From assembly GCA_905221605.1 (NCBI GenBank), contig CAJNDS010002224.1, forward strand, positions 880,023 to 944,022: 64,000 nucleotides of DNA, in the 5' to 3' direction. Below, one piece after another: positions 31,038 through 40,367 of this stretch. The position numbers and the translations under genes are program-made. This DNA comes from Symbiodinium natans (Eukaryota; Sar; Dinophyceae; Suessiales; Symbiodiniaceae). A model generated the notes under the pieces. It was not told where the DNA came from. It saw only the letters and a list, made by a program, of their open reading frames with translations, and did no database searches. Positions within the stretch are counted from its first letter, which is position 1. Every line of letters begins with the position of its first letter.

Positions 31038-33013
31038 CATCAGGAGGAAGAAAGTTTTGTCGCACTTGCATATCTTGCGTTAGTGGAGGACGCGGAGTAC
31101 GCGGAGTACGCGGAAGTGCATTTTCTGTGGCCTGGCCAGCGGAGGAATTTGCGCGCTGTTTTAAACATATATTACTTTTTTGTTCCGACGGAGGACTTTA
31201 AATCCTCCGCGCCCCAGAGGCACATCTGGTGGAGGAGTCTATGGGGGTGGGGGGTTGGCACGTACATGCTGGCATAAGTGCCCGATGCGACGAACTTTCG
31301 TCCTGGCGCAGCATGAACTCCAAGACCGATAGTTCGGCAAGGCACGTCCGTGTGAAACTCTCATGTTGAGTGTTTCCAAGGCAGGCCAGGGACACGGAAA
31401 TGTTGCCTTGCAGGAAATTCGCACGGGTCCCTATTTATGTTGAGCGGGGTGGGAGCAGCATGAACTCCAAGACCGATAGTTCGGCAAGGCACGTCCGTGT
31501 GAAACTCTCATGTTGAGTGTTTCCAAGGCAGGCCAGGGACACGGAAATGTTGCCTCGCAGGAAATTTGCACGGGTCCCTATTCATGTTGAGTGGGGTGGG
31601 AGCAGCATGAACTCCAAGACCGATAGTTCGGCAAGGCACGTCCGTGTGAAACTCTCATGTTGAGTGTTTCCAAGGCAGGCCAGGGACACGGAAATGTTGC
31701 CTCGCAGGAAATTTGCACGGGTCCCTATTCATGTTGAGTGGGGTGCTGCTCATTGAACTCCAAGACCGATAGTTCGGCAAGGCACGTCCGTGTGAAACTC
31801 TCACGTTGAGTGTTTCCAAGGCAGGCCAGGGACACGGAAATGTTGCCTTGCAGGAAATTTGCACGGGTCCCTATTCATGTTGAGTGGGGCGGGAGCATCA
31901 GGAGGAAGAAAGTTTTGTCGCACTTGCATATCTTGCGTTAGTGGAGGACGCGGAGTACGCGGAAGTGCATTTTCTGTGGCCTGGCCAGCGGAGGAATTTG
32001 CGCGCTGTTTTAAACATATATTACTTTTTTGTTCCGACGGAGGACTTTAAATCCTCCGCGCCCCAGAGGCACATCTGGTGGAGGAGTCTATGGGGGTGGG
32101 GGGTTTGCAAGTACATGCTGGCATAAGTGCCCGATGCGACGAACTTTCGTCCTGGCGCAGCATGAACTCCAAGACCGATAGTTCGGCAAGGCACGTCCGT
32201 GTGAAACTCTCATGTTGAGTGTTTCCAAGGCAGGCCAGGGACACGGAAATGTTGCCTTGCAGGAAATTTGCACGGGTCCCTATTCATGTTGAGTGGGGCG
32301 CTGCTCATGAACTCCAAGACCGATAGTTCGGCAAGGCACGTCCGTGTGAAACTCTCATGTTGAGTGTTTCCAAGGCAGGCCAGGGACACGGAAATGTTGC
32401 CTCGCAGGAAATTTGCACGGGTCCCTATTCATGTTGAGTGGGGTGCTGCTCATGAACTCCAAGACCGATAGTTCGGCAAGGCACGTCCGTGTGAAACTCT
32501 CATGTTGAGTGTTTCCAAGGCAGGCCAGGGACACGGAAATGTTGCCTCGCAGGAAATTTGCACGGGTCCCTATTCATGTTGAGTGGGGTGCTGCTCATGA
32601 ACTCCAAGACCGATAGTTCGGCAAGGCACGTCCGTGTGAAACTCTAACGTTGAGTGTTTCCAAGGCAGGCCAGGGACACGGAAATGTTGCCTTGCAGGAA
32701 ATTTGCACGGGTCCCTATTCATGTTGAGTGGGGTGGGAGCATCAGGAGGAAGAAAGTTTTGTCGCACTTGCATATCTTGCGTTAGTGGAGGACGCGGAGT
32801 ACGCGGAGTACGCGGAAGTGCATTTTCTGTGGCCTGGCCAGCGGAGGAATTTGCGCGCTGTTTTAAACATATATTACTTTTTTGTTCCGACGGAGGACTT
32901 TAAATCCTCCGCGCCCCAGAGGCACATCTGGTGGAGGAGTCTATGGGGGTGGGGGGTTGGCACGTACATGCTGGCATAAGTGCCCGATGCGACGAACTTT
33001 CGTCCTGGCGCAG
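31038..33013. repeat. higher-order satellite A-B4-A-B4-A
   Basis: Three copies of a 265-275 bp unit A (31038-31311, 31896-32161, 32738-33013) alternate with two blocks of four 145-147 bp B units (31312-31895 and 32162-32737). The higher-order period is 844-858 bp. Copies are nearly identical, so amplification is recent. Unit A carries a short open frame conserved in all copies (VHFLWPGQRRNLRAVLNIYY), with a small length change in an ACGCGGAGT microrepeat. Coding is unproven. Confidence 0.9.
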
Positions 33014-33204
33014 TAGGGATGAATTTTGAGCGGGGTGGCTCTTACGCAAACAGCAGCCAGGGTCCCAATTTAGCGACATGGTTTCGTAATGATGGGACTC
33101 TTCGATGATAAGGGGGTGGCGGGAGGAGTACAGCTAAGCCCATCCGTGACCATGTGATCGGCTACACGTCCAAACCGCCATCGCAAGCAACCCTTTTGCG
33201 AGAG

Positions 33205-33395
33205 TAAGGGGTGTGATGGAAAACAAAAGGGAGTGTAACGGAAACCAACCCGAAAACATAACAGAAATCAAACAAAATTGTAACGGAAACTACGCCCAAA
33301 TACCTGGAAACAATACGCAGGTGTATCGGAAACCAGACAGACCTGCGACGGAAACCCAAAAGAGATGTAACAGAAACCACAGAAAACTAAAACAC
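33205..33395. repeat. 22-bp minisatellite, arm 1
   Basis: Eight diverged copies spaced 22-23 bp around the core GTAACGGAAAC. It gives an Asn/Gln/Lys-rich shadow frame. Confidence 0.75.
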
Positions 33396-33527
33396 TAGAC
33401 CCGAATAAAAACCCCTCAACCCTCAACACGGAAAACAAACTCGAAACCCCACCCCCTACACCCCTCAAACCTCAACCCCAATGAGGGCTGGGTAATCCTT
33501 TCTCCACCTTTCATTTCTCTGTTTGGG

Positions 33528-33665
33528 CTGCTGGTTTCCGTTGCGTCCCACAGTTGTTTCCGTAACTGTCCCAGGTTGGTGTCGGTTTCACCCTCCTGTT
33601 CTTTCTGTTTCGGTTTCGGGCAGATATTTTCCGTTACAACCCGCCAGTTTTCGTAACAGACTTTA
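33528..33665. repeat. 22-bp minisatellite, inverted arm 2
   Basis: The same core in reverse complement (GTTTCCGTTAC) every 22-25 bp. With arm 1 it forms a long imperfect inverted repeat around a 130-bp spacer. Confidence 0.7.
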
Positions 33666-33862
33666 CTCGCAACCCTTAAACCTCAAGCCCTTAAATCCCA
33701 AACCCTAAACCCTAAACTCTTAAACCCTTCAACCCCCAAACCTTTAAACCCCTAAACCCTTCAACCCCAAACCCCAAGCCCTAAACCCTTAAACCCTGAA
33801 CCCTTAGCCCTTTGGACCCTTAAACCCTGAACCCTCAACCCTTTGGACCACCATTTTATTCT

Positions 33863-34156
33863 AGGGTTTAGGGTTTAGGGTTTAGGGTTTAGGGTTTAGG
33901 GTTTAGGGTTTAGGGTTTAGGGTTTAGGGTTTAGGGTTCAAAGGGGGGTTACGGAAGCTTAGGAGCCTTCGGGAAGCTTAGGGAGCCTTACGGAGTGCTA
34001 GGGAGTGCTAGGGAGCCTTGGGTTACATACCCCCCCTTCAACACCCTAAACCCTAAACCCTAAACCCTAAACCCTAAACCCTAAAACCCTAAACCCTAAA
34101 CCCTAAACCCTAAACCCTAAACCCTAAACCCTAAACCCTAAACCCTAAACCCTAAA
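33863..34156. repeat. opposed telomeric arrays
   Basis: TTTAGGG array 33863-33938 and CCCTAAA array 34037-34156 flank an 85-bp GGGAGCCTT/GGAGTGCTA short-repeat segment. Confidence 0.9.
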
Positions 34157-34164
34157 ACCCCCCC

Positions 34165-34273
34165 TCCCTTGTAAGCACCCCATAACTTCCATTCTTGCCA
34201 CTGACTGAGCCTTGTGGTCCCTCAACAGCTCAAGGACCCCACTCTCCGGCATGACCACATCTGCAATGGAGTC
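34165..34273 (-). CDS. exon, continuous with 34396-34428 after splicing
   Basis: Reads DSIADVVMPESGVLELLRDH then KAQSVARMEVMGCLQ. Joined to the upstream exon through the telomeric intron 34274-34395 in the same frame. Confidence 0.75.
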
Positions 34274-34395
34274 CTGAACCATAAGGGTTTAGGGTTTAGG
34301 GTTTAGGGTTTAGGGTTTAGGGTTTAGGGTTTGGGGTTTAGGGTTTAGGGTTTGGGGTTTAGGGTTTGGGGTTTGACCACATCTGCAATGGAGTC
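34274..34395 (-). other. telomeric-repeat intron, GA-AG, inside a 30-bp duplication
   Basis: About 12 TTTAGGG/TTTGGGG units (plus strand) flanked by two identical 30-bp copies (GACCACATCTGCAATGGAGT..., plus strand). On the minus strand each copy contains TTCAG|GACTCC. Cutting both at that point removes 122 nt, leaves one copy and keeps SMVQ|DSIA in frame. Confidence 0.75.
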
Positions 34396-34428
34396 CTGAA
34401 CCATCGAGTTCGCATGAAATCTTGGGTT
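34396..34428 (-). CDS. exon, upstream partner of 34165-34273
   Basis: Reads FHANSMVQ after a possible AACCCAAG acceptor. Confidence 0.6.
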
Positions 34429-34825
34429 TAGGGTTTGGGGTTTAGGGTTTAGGGTTTAGGGTTTGGGGTTTAGGGTTTAGGGTTTAGGGTGCAGTAGCAG
34501 AAAACATACACACAGAACCCCAAGTCGCGACCCTAGCCAAACCCCAAACCCCTATAAACAGGCATGAGCTCCTATAAACCACATATGAACCCCAAATATG
34601 AACCCGTATAGACCCGTCTGAAACCCATAGGCCCATGTGCGTCGTCATTATATTGGGGCCCAAAGTCCATTTTGTAGGAAGTACCCTATTTAGGCAATTG
34701 GACTGTCAGGGTTTAGGGTTTAAGGATTAGGGCCCCAAAACCTTGAACCCTAAACCCTAAACCCTAAACCCTAAACCCTAAACCCTAAACCCTAAACCCT
34801 AAACCCCAAACCCTAAACCAAACAC

Positions 34826-34889
34826 CCTGTGAAGCTGCAAAGACGGCTCCTCTGAGCAGCCGCAGAAATGTGCTAGAAGCACCCGCCGC
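34826..34889 (-). CDS. exon, continuous with 35018-35057 after splicing
   Basis: Reads RRVLLAHFCGCSEEPSLQLH, donor CAGG|GTGTTT. Confidence 0.7.
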
Positions 34890-35017
34890 CTGCTTGGAGG
34901 TTCATGGGTACTTATAACCACAGGGTTTAGGGTTTAGGGTTTAGGGTTTAGGGTTTGGGGTTTGGGGTTTGGGGTTTAGGGTTTAGGGTTTAGGGTTTAG
35001 GGTGAAGCACCCGCCGC
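34890..35017 (-). other. telomeric-repeat intron, GC-AG, inside a 17-bp duplication
   Basis: Flanked by two copies of CAGGCGGCGGGTGCTTC (minus strand). Splicing CCAG|GCGGCG to GCAG|GCGGCG removes 128 nt and one duplicate, giving TSLS|RRRVL in frame. The body is a TTTAGGG array plus one end of a family F element (34890-34921), whose CCTCCAAG tip precedes the acceptor. Confidence 0.75.
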
Positions 35018-35057
35018 CTGGAGAGGGAAGTGGGCTCCAGGGTCTCAGGCGCGTGTG
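35018..35057 (-). CDS. exon, upstream partner of 34826-34889
   Basis: Acceptor CTTGGCACTCAG then HAPETLEPTSLS. Confidence 0.7.
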
Positions 35058-35097
35058 CTGAGTGCCAAGAGAAGATAACCCTGTGGAGTTTAGGGTT

Positions 35098-35178
35098 TAG
35101 GGTTTAGGGTTTAGGGTTTAGGGTTTAGGGTTTAGGGTTTAGGGTTTAAGGTTTAGGGTTTAGGGTTTAGGGTTTAGG
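35098..35178 (+). repeat. telomeric array TTTAGGG
   Basis: About 11 units immediately upstream (minus sense) of the exon at 35018-35057; 35180-35520 is unique AT-richer sequence without a recognised feature. Confidence 0.9.
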
Positions 35179-35612
35179 TGAGAAAAAAAGGGGAGGGTGT
35201 AGAACGCCGGTAGATGAAAAGGTCACGCAACACCTTCAGAAGCCGAACCAATGATACGTCTCTTTTTGAAAACAAAACCGCTGTCTTGTTTTCTATTTTG
35301 GGGGGCCTTAAACCTCAAAAAATCTATACCCCTTAAAGCTCCGTAGGACAAGTTTTGTGGGGGTAGTTATGGGGGTTTCCTCTTAGGGGTTGAATACCCT
35401 AGCCCCAAAAAAGTTAACAATTTCATATACAGCAAGACTGTATAATAACCAAAAAGGCTAAAAGGTTACCTACCCAGTCCCTAAGTCCTAGTGGGCTTTG
35501 TAGGGGTTGAGGGTTAGGGCAGGGCTCTAGCCCTAAACCTAAACCCTAAACCCTAAACCCTAAACCCTAAACCCTAAACCCTAAACCCTAAACCCTAAAC
35601 CCTATCCCCTCC

Positions 35613-35713
35613 CAGTGGAGCCCGCCAGGGCCGGCGTCTGAGGCTCCCGGCACGTCTTCCCCCGGGCACACCACCAACACCGAGCGAGGGAGCCGCTCCA
35701 GGAGTAGGAGGAC
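35613..35713 (-). CDS. exon, continuous with 35801-35845 after splicing
   Basis: Reads VLLLLERLPRSVLVVCPGED then VPGASDAGPGGLHW with nearly all third positions G or C. The plus strand shows an RS-rich open frame, judged antisense because the minus frame is restored exactly by splicing. Confidence 0.7.
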
Positions 35714-35800
35714 CTCCGGTTTAGGGTTTAGGGTTTAGGGTTTAGGGTTTAGGGTTTCGGGTTTAGGGCCTAGAGGGAGGCGCTCCAGGAGTAGGAGGAC
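35714..35800 (-). other. telomeric-repeat intron, GT-AG, inside a ~29-bp duplication
   Basis: The two copies begin GTCCTCCTACTCCTGGAGCG (one mismatch over 29 bp). Donor TACGAG|GTCCTC and acceptor CCGGAG|GTCCTC lie at the same offset, so 87 nt are removed and STYE|VLLL is restored. The body is about six TTTAGGG units. Confidence 0.75.
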
Positions 35801-35845
35801 CTCGTAAGTCGAAAGTTCGGGCCGATTAGGGTGTGGGCTACGGGG
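35801..35845 (-). CDS. exon, upstream partner of 35613-35713
   Basis: Reads PNRPELSTYE ending TACGAG. The upstream acceptor (GTAG near 35850) is tentative. Confidence 0.6.
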
Positions 35846-35985
35846 CCCTAAACCCTAAACCCTAAGCCCGAAACCCTTATAAACCCTAAACCCTACACCC
35901 CGAAACCCTCAGCCCTCAGCCCTAAGCTCTACACCCTAAACCCTAGCCCTAAACCCCAAATAACCCTAACCAACATAAACCATAC

Positions 35986-36042
35986 CGAGCCCTCGGACCC
36001 GTGACCCGCTTCTTGAAGCTCACTCACAAGAGCTTGGGACCA
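35986..36042 (-). CDS. exon, unknown product, 19 codons
   Basis: Acceptor TACCCAAAG, donor TCG|GTATGG. Reads WSQALVSELQEAGHGSEGS exactly in phase 0. Confidence 0.6.
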
Positions 36043-36069
36043 CTTTGGGTAAAATAGAGGCTTTTTAGG

Positions 36070-36260
36070 TGTGACCAGGTTCAGGGTTTAGGGGTTTAGG
36101 GGTTTAGGGATTTAGGGGTTTAGGGGTTTAGGGGTTTGGAGGTTTAGGGGTTTAGGGGTTTAGGGGTTTAGGGGTTTCGGGTTTAGGGGTTCAGGGGTTT
36201 AGGGGTTTAGGGGTTTAGGGTTAGGGGTTTAGGGGTTTAGGGTGTCGGGGTTTGGGGTTT
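36070..36260 (+). repeat. variant array TTTAGGGG
   Basis: About 20 copies of the 8-bp unit. Confidence 0.9.
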
Positions 36261-36391
36261 AGGGTGTAGGGTTTGGAGTTTCAAAAAGCCTACTACAAGC
36301 CCTACAAACCCTATAATCACCCCTACAACCCCTATAACCCCTACAAACCCTACAGACACGAAAACCCCCAACACACCCTATAAGCCCAAAC

Positions 36392-36599
36392 CATTTCCCA
36401 AACCCTAAACCCTAAACCCTAGACCCTAGACCCTAAACCCTAAACCCTAAACCCTAAACCCTAAACCCTAAACCCTAAACCCTAAACCCTAAACCCTAAA
36501 CCCTAAACCCTAAACCCTAAACCCTAAACCCTAAACCCTAAACCCTAAACCCTAAACCCTAAACCCTAAACCCTAAACCCTAAACCCTAAACCCTAAAC
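36392..36599 (-). repeat. longest CCCTAAA array
   Basis: About 28 units. Its right-hand unit supplies the donor of the exon at 36600-36681. Confidence 0.95.
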
Positions 36600-36681
36600 C
36601 CAACTCAAAGCTGATACATCTGTTTCGCGCCGGTTCCCCGGCCTCGACACGCATTCGCCGAACGAGGTCGGCGTAATTCTC
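36600..36681 (-). CDS. exon, possibly bisphosphatase-like
   Basis: Acceptor GAGCTAG then ENYADLVRRMRVEAGEPARN then RCISFEL; donor TTGG|GTTTAGGG is the telomeric repeat. ENYADLVRRM recalls the ESYxDLVQRL segment of fructose-2,6-bisphosphatase, which would fit a PFKFB gene running from 56 kb, but this is weak. Confidence 0.65.
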
Positions 36682-36775
36682 CTAGCTCAACAGGCCGCGT
36701 TTAGAGTTCGAGCTTTTGGGACTCTTGGCGGCCTTGAGGGATTTTAGGGGTTCAAGGTTTATAGGGTCGTAAGGT

Positions 36776-37066
36776 TTAGGGGTTTTTGGGGTCTTGAGGT
36801 TTAGGATCTTTTGGGCTAGGAATGAAAGCAAAAGCCCTCCATGGTAGCGTTTTCATCAACGGCCACCGCATCTGCCGGAGCGGTTGAGACTTCGAGCGAC
36901 TAAACGTGCCAATGTAACATAGAAAACTGAAAAACAACCCTGGCGAAGACGCAAATTTCATGAAACGAACAGCAAGATCAAGGTAGCATACAGGATATGA
37001 ATCTAAGTATGGGGCTGTGAAAGAATGAGAGCTACCGGTTGAGTGCTTACGGTCTACATAAAGCAT
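36776..37066 (-). CDS. open frame, possible exon(s)
   Basis: A 96-codon minus frame. A sub-part in another frame (DAVAVDENATMEGFCF behind CGGCAG) looks more like an exon. No recognisable domain. Confidence 0.3.
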   Translation of the reverse strand: MLYVDRKHSTGSSHSFTAPYLDSYPVCYLDLAVRFMKFASSPGLFFSFLCYIGTFSRSKSQPLRQMRWPLMKTLPWRAFAFIPSPKDPKPQDPKNP

Positions 37067-37263
37067 GGACAGGAAGGTTCAGATTTTCTCGGTATCGAAC
37101 CCATGAGTCTCGGTATCGAACTCAGAGGCCCCAGGGTAAACCCTAAACCCTGAACCCTGAACCCTAAACCCTAAACCCTGAACCCTAAACCCTAAACCCT
37201 AAACCCTAAACCCGCGTTCAAAGCCGGTCGGCCCCAAAAGCAGCTGGTATCGAACCGAACCGT

Positions 37264-37440
37264 TAGTCTCAGGTTTAGGGTTTTAGGGCTTCGGTTTTCG
37301 GGATTAGGGTTCCAAAAAGAAGGTTACCCCAGGTTTAGGGTTTTAGGGCTTAGGTTTTCGGGTTGAGGGCTGCAAAAACAAGGTTACTCTCAGGTTTAGC
37401 GTTTCTGGCTTAGGGCTTCGGGTTTGGGTTTAGGGTCTCA
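37264..37440 (+). repeat. 60-bp imperfect tandem repeat
   Basis: Three copies of CAGGTTTAGGGTTTTAGGGC...AGGTTAC. The repeat unit includes telomere-like and non-telomeric parts. Confidence 0.7.
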
Positions 37441-37447
37441 ATGCTAC

Positions 37448-37513
37448 CAATACAACATCGAGAAACAACTGGTGATGTATCGGCATCGATCGAAGCGGTA
37501 GATTACATCCAAG
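37448..37513 (-). CDS. exon, unknown product, both splice sites clear
   Basis: Acceptor CGCCTTTCAG, donor TATTG|GTAGCA; reads LDVIYRFDRCRYITSCFSML. A weakly similar piece (TVRFDTSCFWGRPALNA) lies at 37200-37256. Confidence 0.65.
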
Positions 37514-37629
37514 CTGAAAGGCGAGGCAACCCTATAACTATGGGGGTTAATTCGGGTTTAGGGTTTAGGGTTTTAGGGTTTAGGGTTTAGGGTTTAGGGT
37601 TTAGGGTTTAGGGTTTAGGGCAGTCCACT

Positions 37630-37735
37630 AACCATATCATGACAAGGGCACCCTGTTTGGGGCTTGGATACTTTGTAAGGGAACCTTGAACCAACAAAAG
37701 GATAAAGGGTACCACTGCGCTACCAAGATCCTAGT
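37630..37735. mobile_element. family D element
   Basis: AAGGGCACCCTGTTTGGGG ... TTTGTAAGGGAACCTTGAAC ... ATAAAGGGTACCAC pattern; a diverged copy. Confidence 0.55.
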
Positions 37736-37752
37736 TCGTGTGCAAGGACTCC

Positions 37753-37889
37753 ACCCAAAACAAAAATGACATTCCGCTGGGGGGCCAGGGTCTAAGTCGC
37801 GGGGACTCTATTGACCTACAGATTAGTAGTAACTATCCTTGATTTGTAGGTGTAGCCATTTAAAAACCCAAAACAAAAATGACATTCCA
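37753..37889. repeat. 23-bp direct duplication around 90 bp
   Basis: ACCCAAAACAAAAATGACAT TCC occurs at 37753 and 37866. On the minus strand CAG|GTGGAATG and CAG|CGGAATG lie at the two ends, so this could be another duplication-bounded intron without telomeric repeat. Confidence 0.6.
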
Positions 37890-37892
37890 CCT

Positions 37893-38017
37893 GGGATGTT
37901 CCCCCTGATGCTACCAGTCCATAAGAGGGATTATAGTACCCCCCCCCCCCCCCCCCCCCCGCCCTATTGTAATCCCTATTACCCTAAACCCTAAACCCTA
38001 AACCCTAAAATCCCAAC
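37893..38017. mobile_element. family A element broken by C-tract and telomeric repeat
   Basis: TGGGATGTTCCCCCTGATGCTACCAGTCC left arm, a 19-C tract, then CCCTAAA units before the terminal ATCCCAAC. Confidence 0.65.
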
Positions 38018-38021
38018 ATTC

Positions 38022-38067
38022 GCCAGGGCCTGAGTCCACACTCCGTGGCAATTTGCGGGCTTAGCTT
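38022..38067 (-). CDS. exon, unknown product
   Basis: Acceptor ATTGCGAG then KLSPQIATECGLRPWRML. Donor not fixed. Confidence 0.45.
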
Positions 38068-38243
38068 CTCGCAATGCTAACCCTCAAACCTACACCCTAA
38101 ACCCTAAATCCTAAACCCTAAACCCTAAACCCTAAATCCTAAACCCTAGACCCTAACCCCCAAACCCCAGATCCTAAACCCAAACCAGAAACCGGCCAGC
38201 CCTACCCTGAACCCAGCCCTGAGCCCCCCAACCCCCCTTCAGC

Positions 38244-38303
38244 CCTCTAGCTCCTCCACCGCGCTGCCATCGCAGTTCCCCGCAGATCGCCCCTGTAGGG
38301 CAC
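38244..38303 (-). CDS. exon, unknown product
   Basis: Acceptor CTTATCCCAG, GC-type donor GAGG|GCTGAA; reads ALQGRSAGNCDGSAVEELE. AGxCDGxxxEELE recalls the AGVCDGMTYEE segment of bisphosphatases, but weakly. Confidence 0.55.
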
Positions 38304-38496
38304 CTGGGATAAGGTCTCGGGGTCAGGGTTCAAGGTTTAGGGTTTAGGGTTTAGGGTTTAGGGTTTAGGGTTTAGGGTTTAGGGTTTAGGGTCTCTAGCG
38401 TTTAGGGTTGAGAGTCTAAAGGGTTTTAGGATTTAGAGTCTATAGGGGCCGAGGCTTCCGGTTTGGTACTTTAGTTGAGCCTATGGCCTAGAGAGA

Positions 38497-38665
38497 TTAT
38501 AGTGTCAGAGTCTCCATAGACATCATAGACAACCATGCCCTCTTCTGCGCTGCGGTTCCAAGAAGGAATCCGGAACCCCAAAAATCGCAACGAAGGGTTG
38601 CAAAAGCACGGCTTCCTAGTCGAGACGCATTGAAGCTGCTCATTTTCATTAGGGACTGACCCAGA
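38497..38665 (-). CDS. open frame, possible exon
   Basis: 56 codons reading SSFNASRLGSRAFATLRCDF then WGSGFLLGTAAQKRAWLSMM. A second minus frame is also open across it. Confidence 0.35.
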
Positions 38666-39236
38666 AAGAAGTCCTAGCCAGCTTCATGCTTTAGAGGCAT
38701 GTCGACAATGGCGGTGCACCTAGGCCCCAACAACTTGTTTTTTTTTTTTTTTTTTCGGGGGGGGGGGGGGGTGTCCTCTAAACCTTAAACCCTAAACAAT
38801 TGCTATGTTATGAAGCCCAAGACACCAAGTACCCCGAGAAAACGCACTTCAAGCCAAGGAGGGCGGGGCGGGGGGAGGGGGGGGGAGGGGGTAGGGCAGC
38901 CTCAGGGCTTGGTTCAGGTTTAGGGGTCCAGAGAGTGTGGGAAACCTTAGATCTCTCCATGTGCCTCTTTAGGGTTTATCGGATTTAGGGTTCATAGGGT
39001 CTTGGGTTTAGGGCAACCCTAAACCCTAAACCCTGAACCCTAAACCCTAAAACCTTAACCCCAAATCCTACACCCTACATCGGAGACCTACCAGCCCAAC
39101 CTCGGAAACTACCCCTATGCATAGCCTTGGGAGAAGCAAGCCCCAATCCTGGTCTTGGTCATGGGTTTTGGGTTTAGGGTTTAGGGTTTAGGGTTGAGGG
39201 TTTACGGTTTAGACTTGAGGGTTGAGGGTTTAGGGT

Positions 39237-39354
39237 GATGACTCAACCCCAAAGCCTTTGCACCCTTGCAGGCACCAATCTTGAGCCCTTGACACCCAAC
39301 TCTTGTGGCTGCAGATCTTGCATCCTTGGCACGAAGGTTGAGAACGCACCTGCC
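39237..39354 (-). CDS. exon, unknown product
   Basis: Strong acceptor TTTCCTTTTCTGGCAG. Two frames stay open: AFSTFVPRMQDLQPQELGVK and CVLNLRAKDARSAATRVGCQ. The exon is convincing, the frame is not. Confidence 0.5.
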
Positions 39355-39524
39355 AGAAAAGGAAAGGGTTTGTTTCGAGGTTTGGGTGTTGGGTTCAGGG
39401 TTTGGGGGTTTACGGTTTGAGGTCCATGGCGTAGGGTAACAGAATCGCAAGGTACGTTCCCAAAGCTTCCCCTGAGGGTTTAGGGTTTAGTGTGTAAGGT
39501 TTAGGGTTTAGGGTTTAGGGCCCT

Positions 39525-39580
39525 TCCAGGGGACTCTTGCCCCAACGGCTCCATCCGCTTAAATAGGCCCTTACCCCCAA
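39525..39580 (-). CDS. exon, unknown product
   Basis: Acceptor GGGGGTAAG then GLFKRMEPLGQESPGRA, running into telomeric repeat. Confidence 0.5.
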
Positions 39581-39804
39581 TCACAGGTTGTCGGGGGTTT
39601 AGGTTTGGCATGTTAGTGCTTAGGGTTTATACGGTTACATCCGCGGACGCGCCCCCATCACGGGCGTAGATGCCACTCCAGGAGCGCGCTGTATCTTGAC
39701 AGCGGCGCGTGGTGGGCTCAGCATGCGGAAACCCTGAACCCTGAATTTTAAAACCCCAAAAGAAAAACGACTCCCAAACCCTAAACCCTAAACCCTAAAC
39801 CCTA

Positions 39805-39880
39805 AACCCTGAACCCTGAACCCTGAACCCTGAACCCTGAACCCTGAACCCTGAACCCTGAACCCTGAACCCTGAACCCC
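39805..39880 (-). repeat. variant array CCCTGAA
   Basis: Eleven homogeneous CCCTGAA units next to CCCTAAA units. The combined array is flanked by near-duplicates of AGAAAAACGACTC at 39762 and 39900. Confidence 0.9.
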
Positions 39881-39918
39881 CCCCCCCCCAAAAAAAAAAG
39901 AAAAAACGACTCTCACAC

Positions 39919-39984
39919 CCTGCTGGCCTCGGACGCTGCTTCAGGGTGTTGGACCACTCGGACTTCACAGAGCTCAGGTGCTGC
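39919..39984 (-). CDS. exon, unknown product, both splice sites clear
   Basis: Acceptor CTGAGTAAG, donor CAGG|GTGTGAG; reads QHLSSVKSEWSNTLKQRPRP with GC third positions. Confidence 0.65.
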
Positions 39985-40118
39985 CTTACTCAGGGCGCTT
40001 GGGCGGGGGGGGGGGGGGGGTTTGGGGGTTAGGGGTTAGGGTTTAGGGTTTAGGGTTTAGGGTTTAGGGGGTTTAGGGTTTTGGGGGGGGGGGGGGGGGG
40101 GCTCCGGGAGTCGGACGT

Positions 40119-40367
40119 TGCTTGGAGGTTCATGGGGTACTTACTTGTAACCCCAACTATACTGGGCTGCACTTAGGAGGGTGGCTATAAATTTAATTTT
40201 CAGCTGCCTTCTTAAGAAACCCAATGAACCCAAAAAGGCAAAGGATCTAAAGTCACAGTAAAGAACCACAAAGTATAACTGTACTTAGAAGCACCCTAAG
40301 TCCCCCCCAAGTAGGTTATAAGTAGAGTGATAACTGTGGGTTATAAGTACCCATGAACCTCGATGTA
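40119..40367. mobile_element. family F element with nested family G element
   Basis: Outer ends TGCTTGGAGGTTCATGGGGT and GGTTATAAGTACCCATGAACCT. Between them lies a block (about 40160-40275, GGCTGCACTTAGGAGGGT...) that recurs alone at 55015-55128, so G inserted into F or they travel together. Confidence 0.7.

Noticed and set aside
31083-32979. Multiple 60-83 aa frames on both strands of the A/B satellite
   Set aside because: Not called as genes because several frames are open at once in a satellite; only the conserved frame in unit A is noted as an observation.
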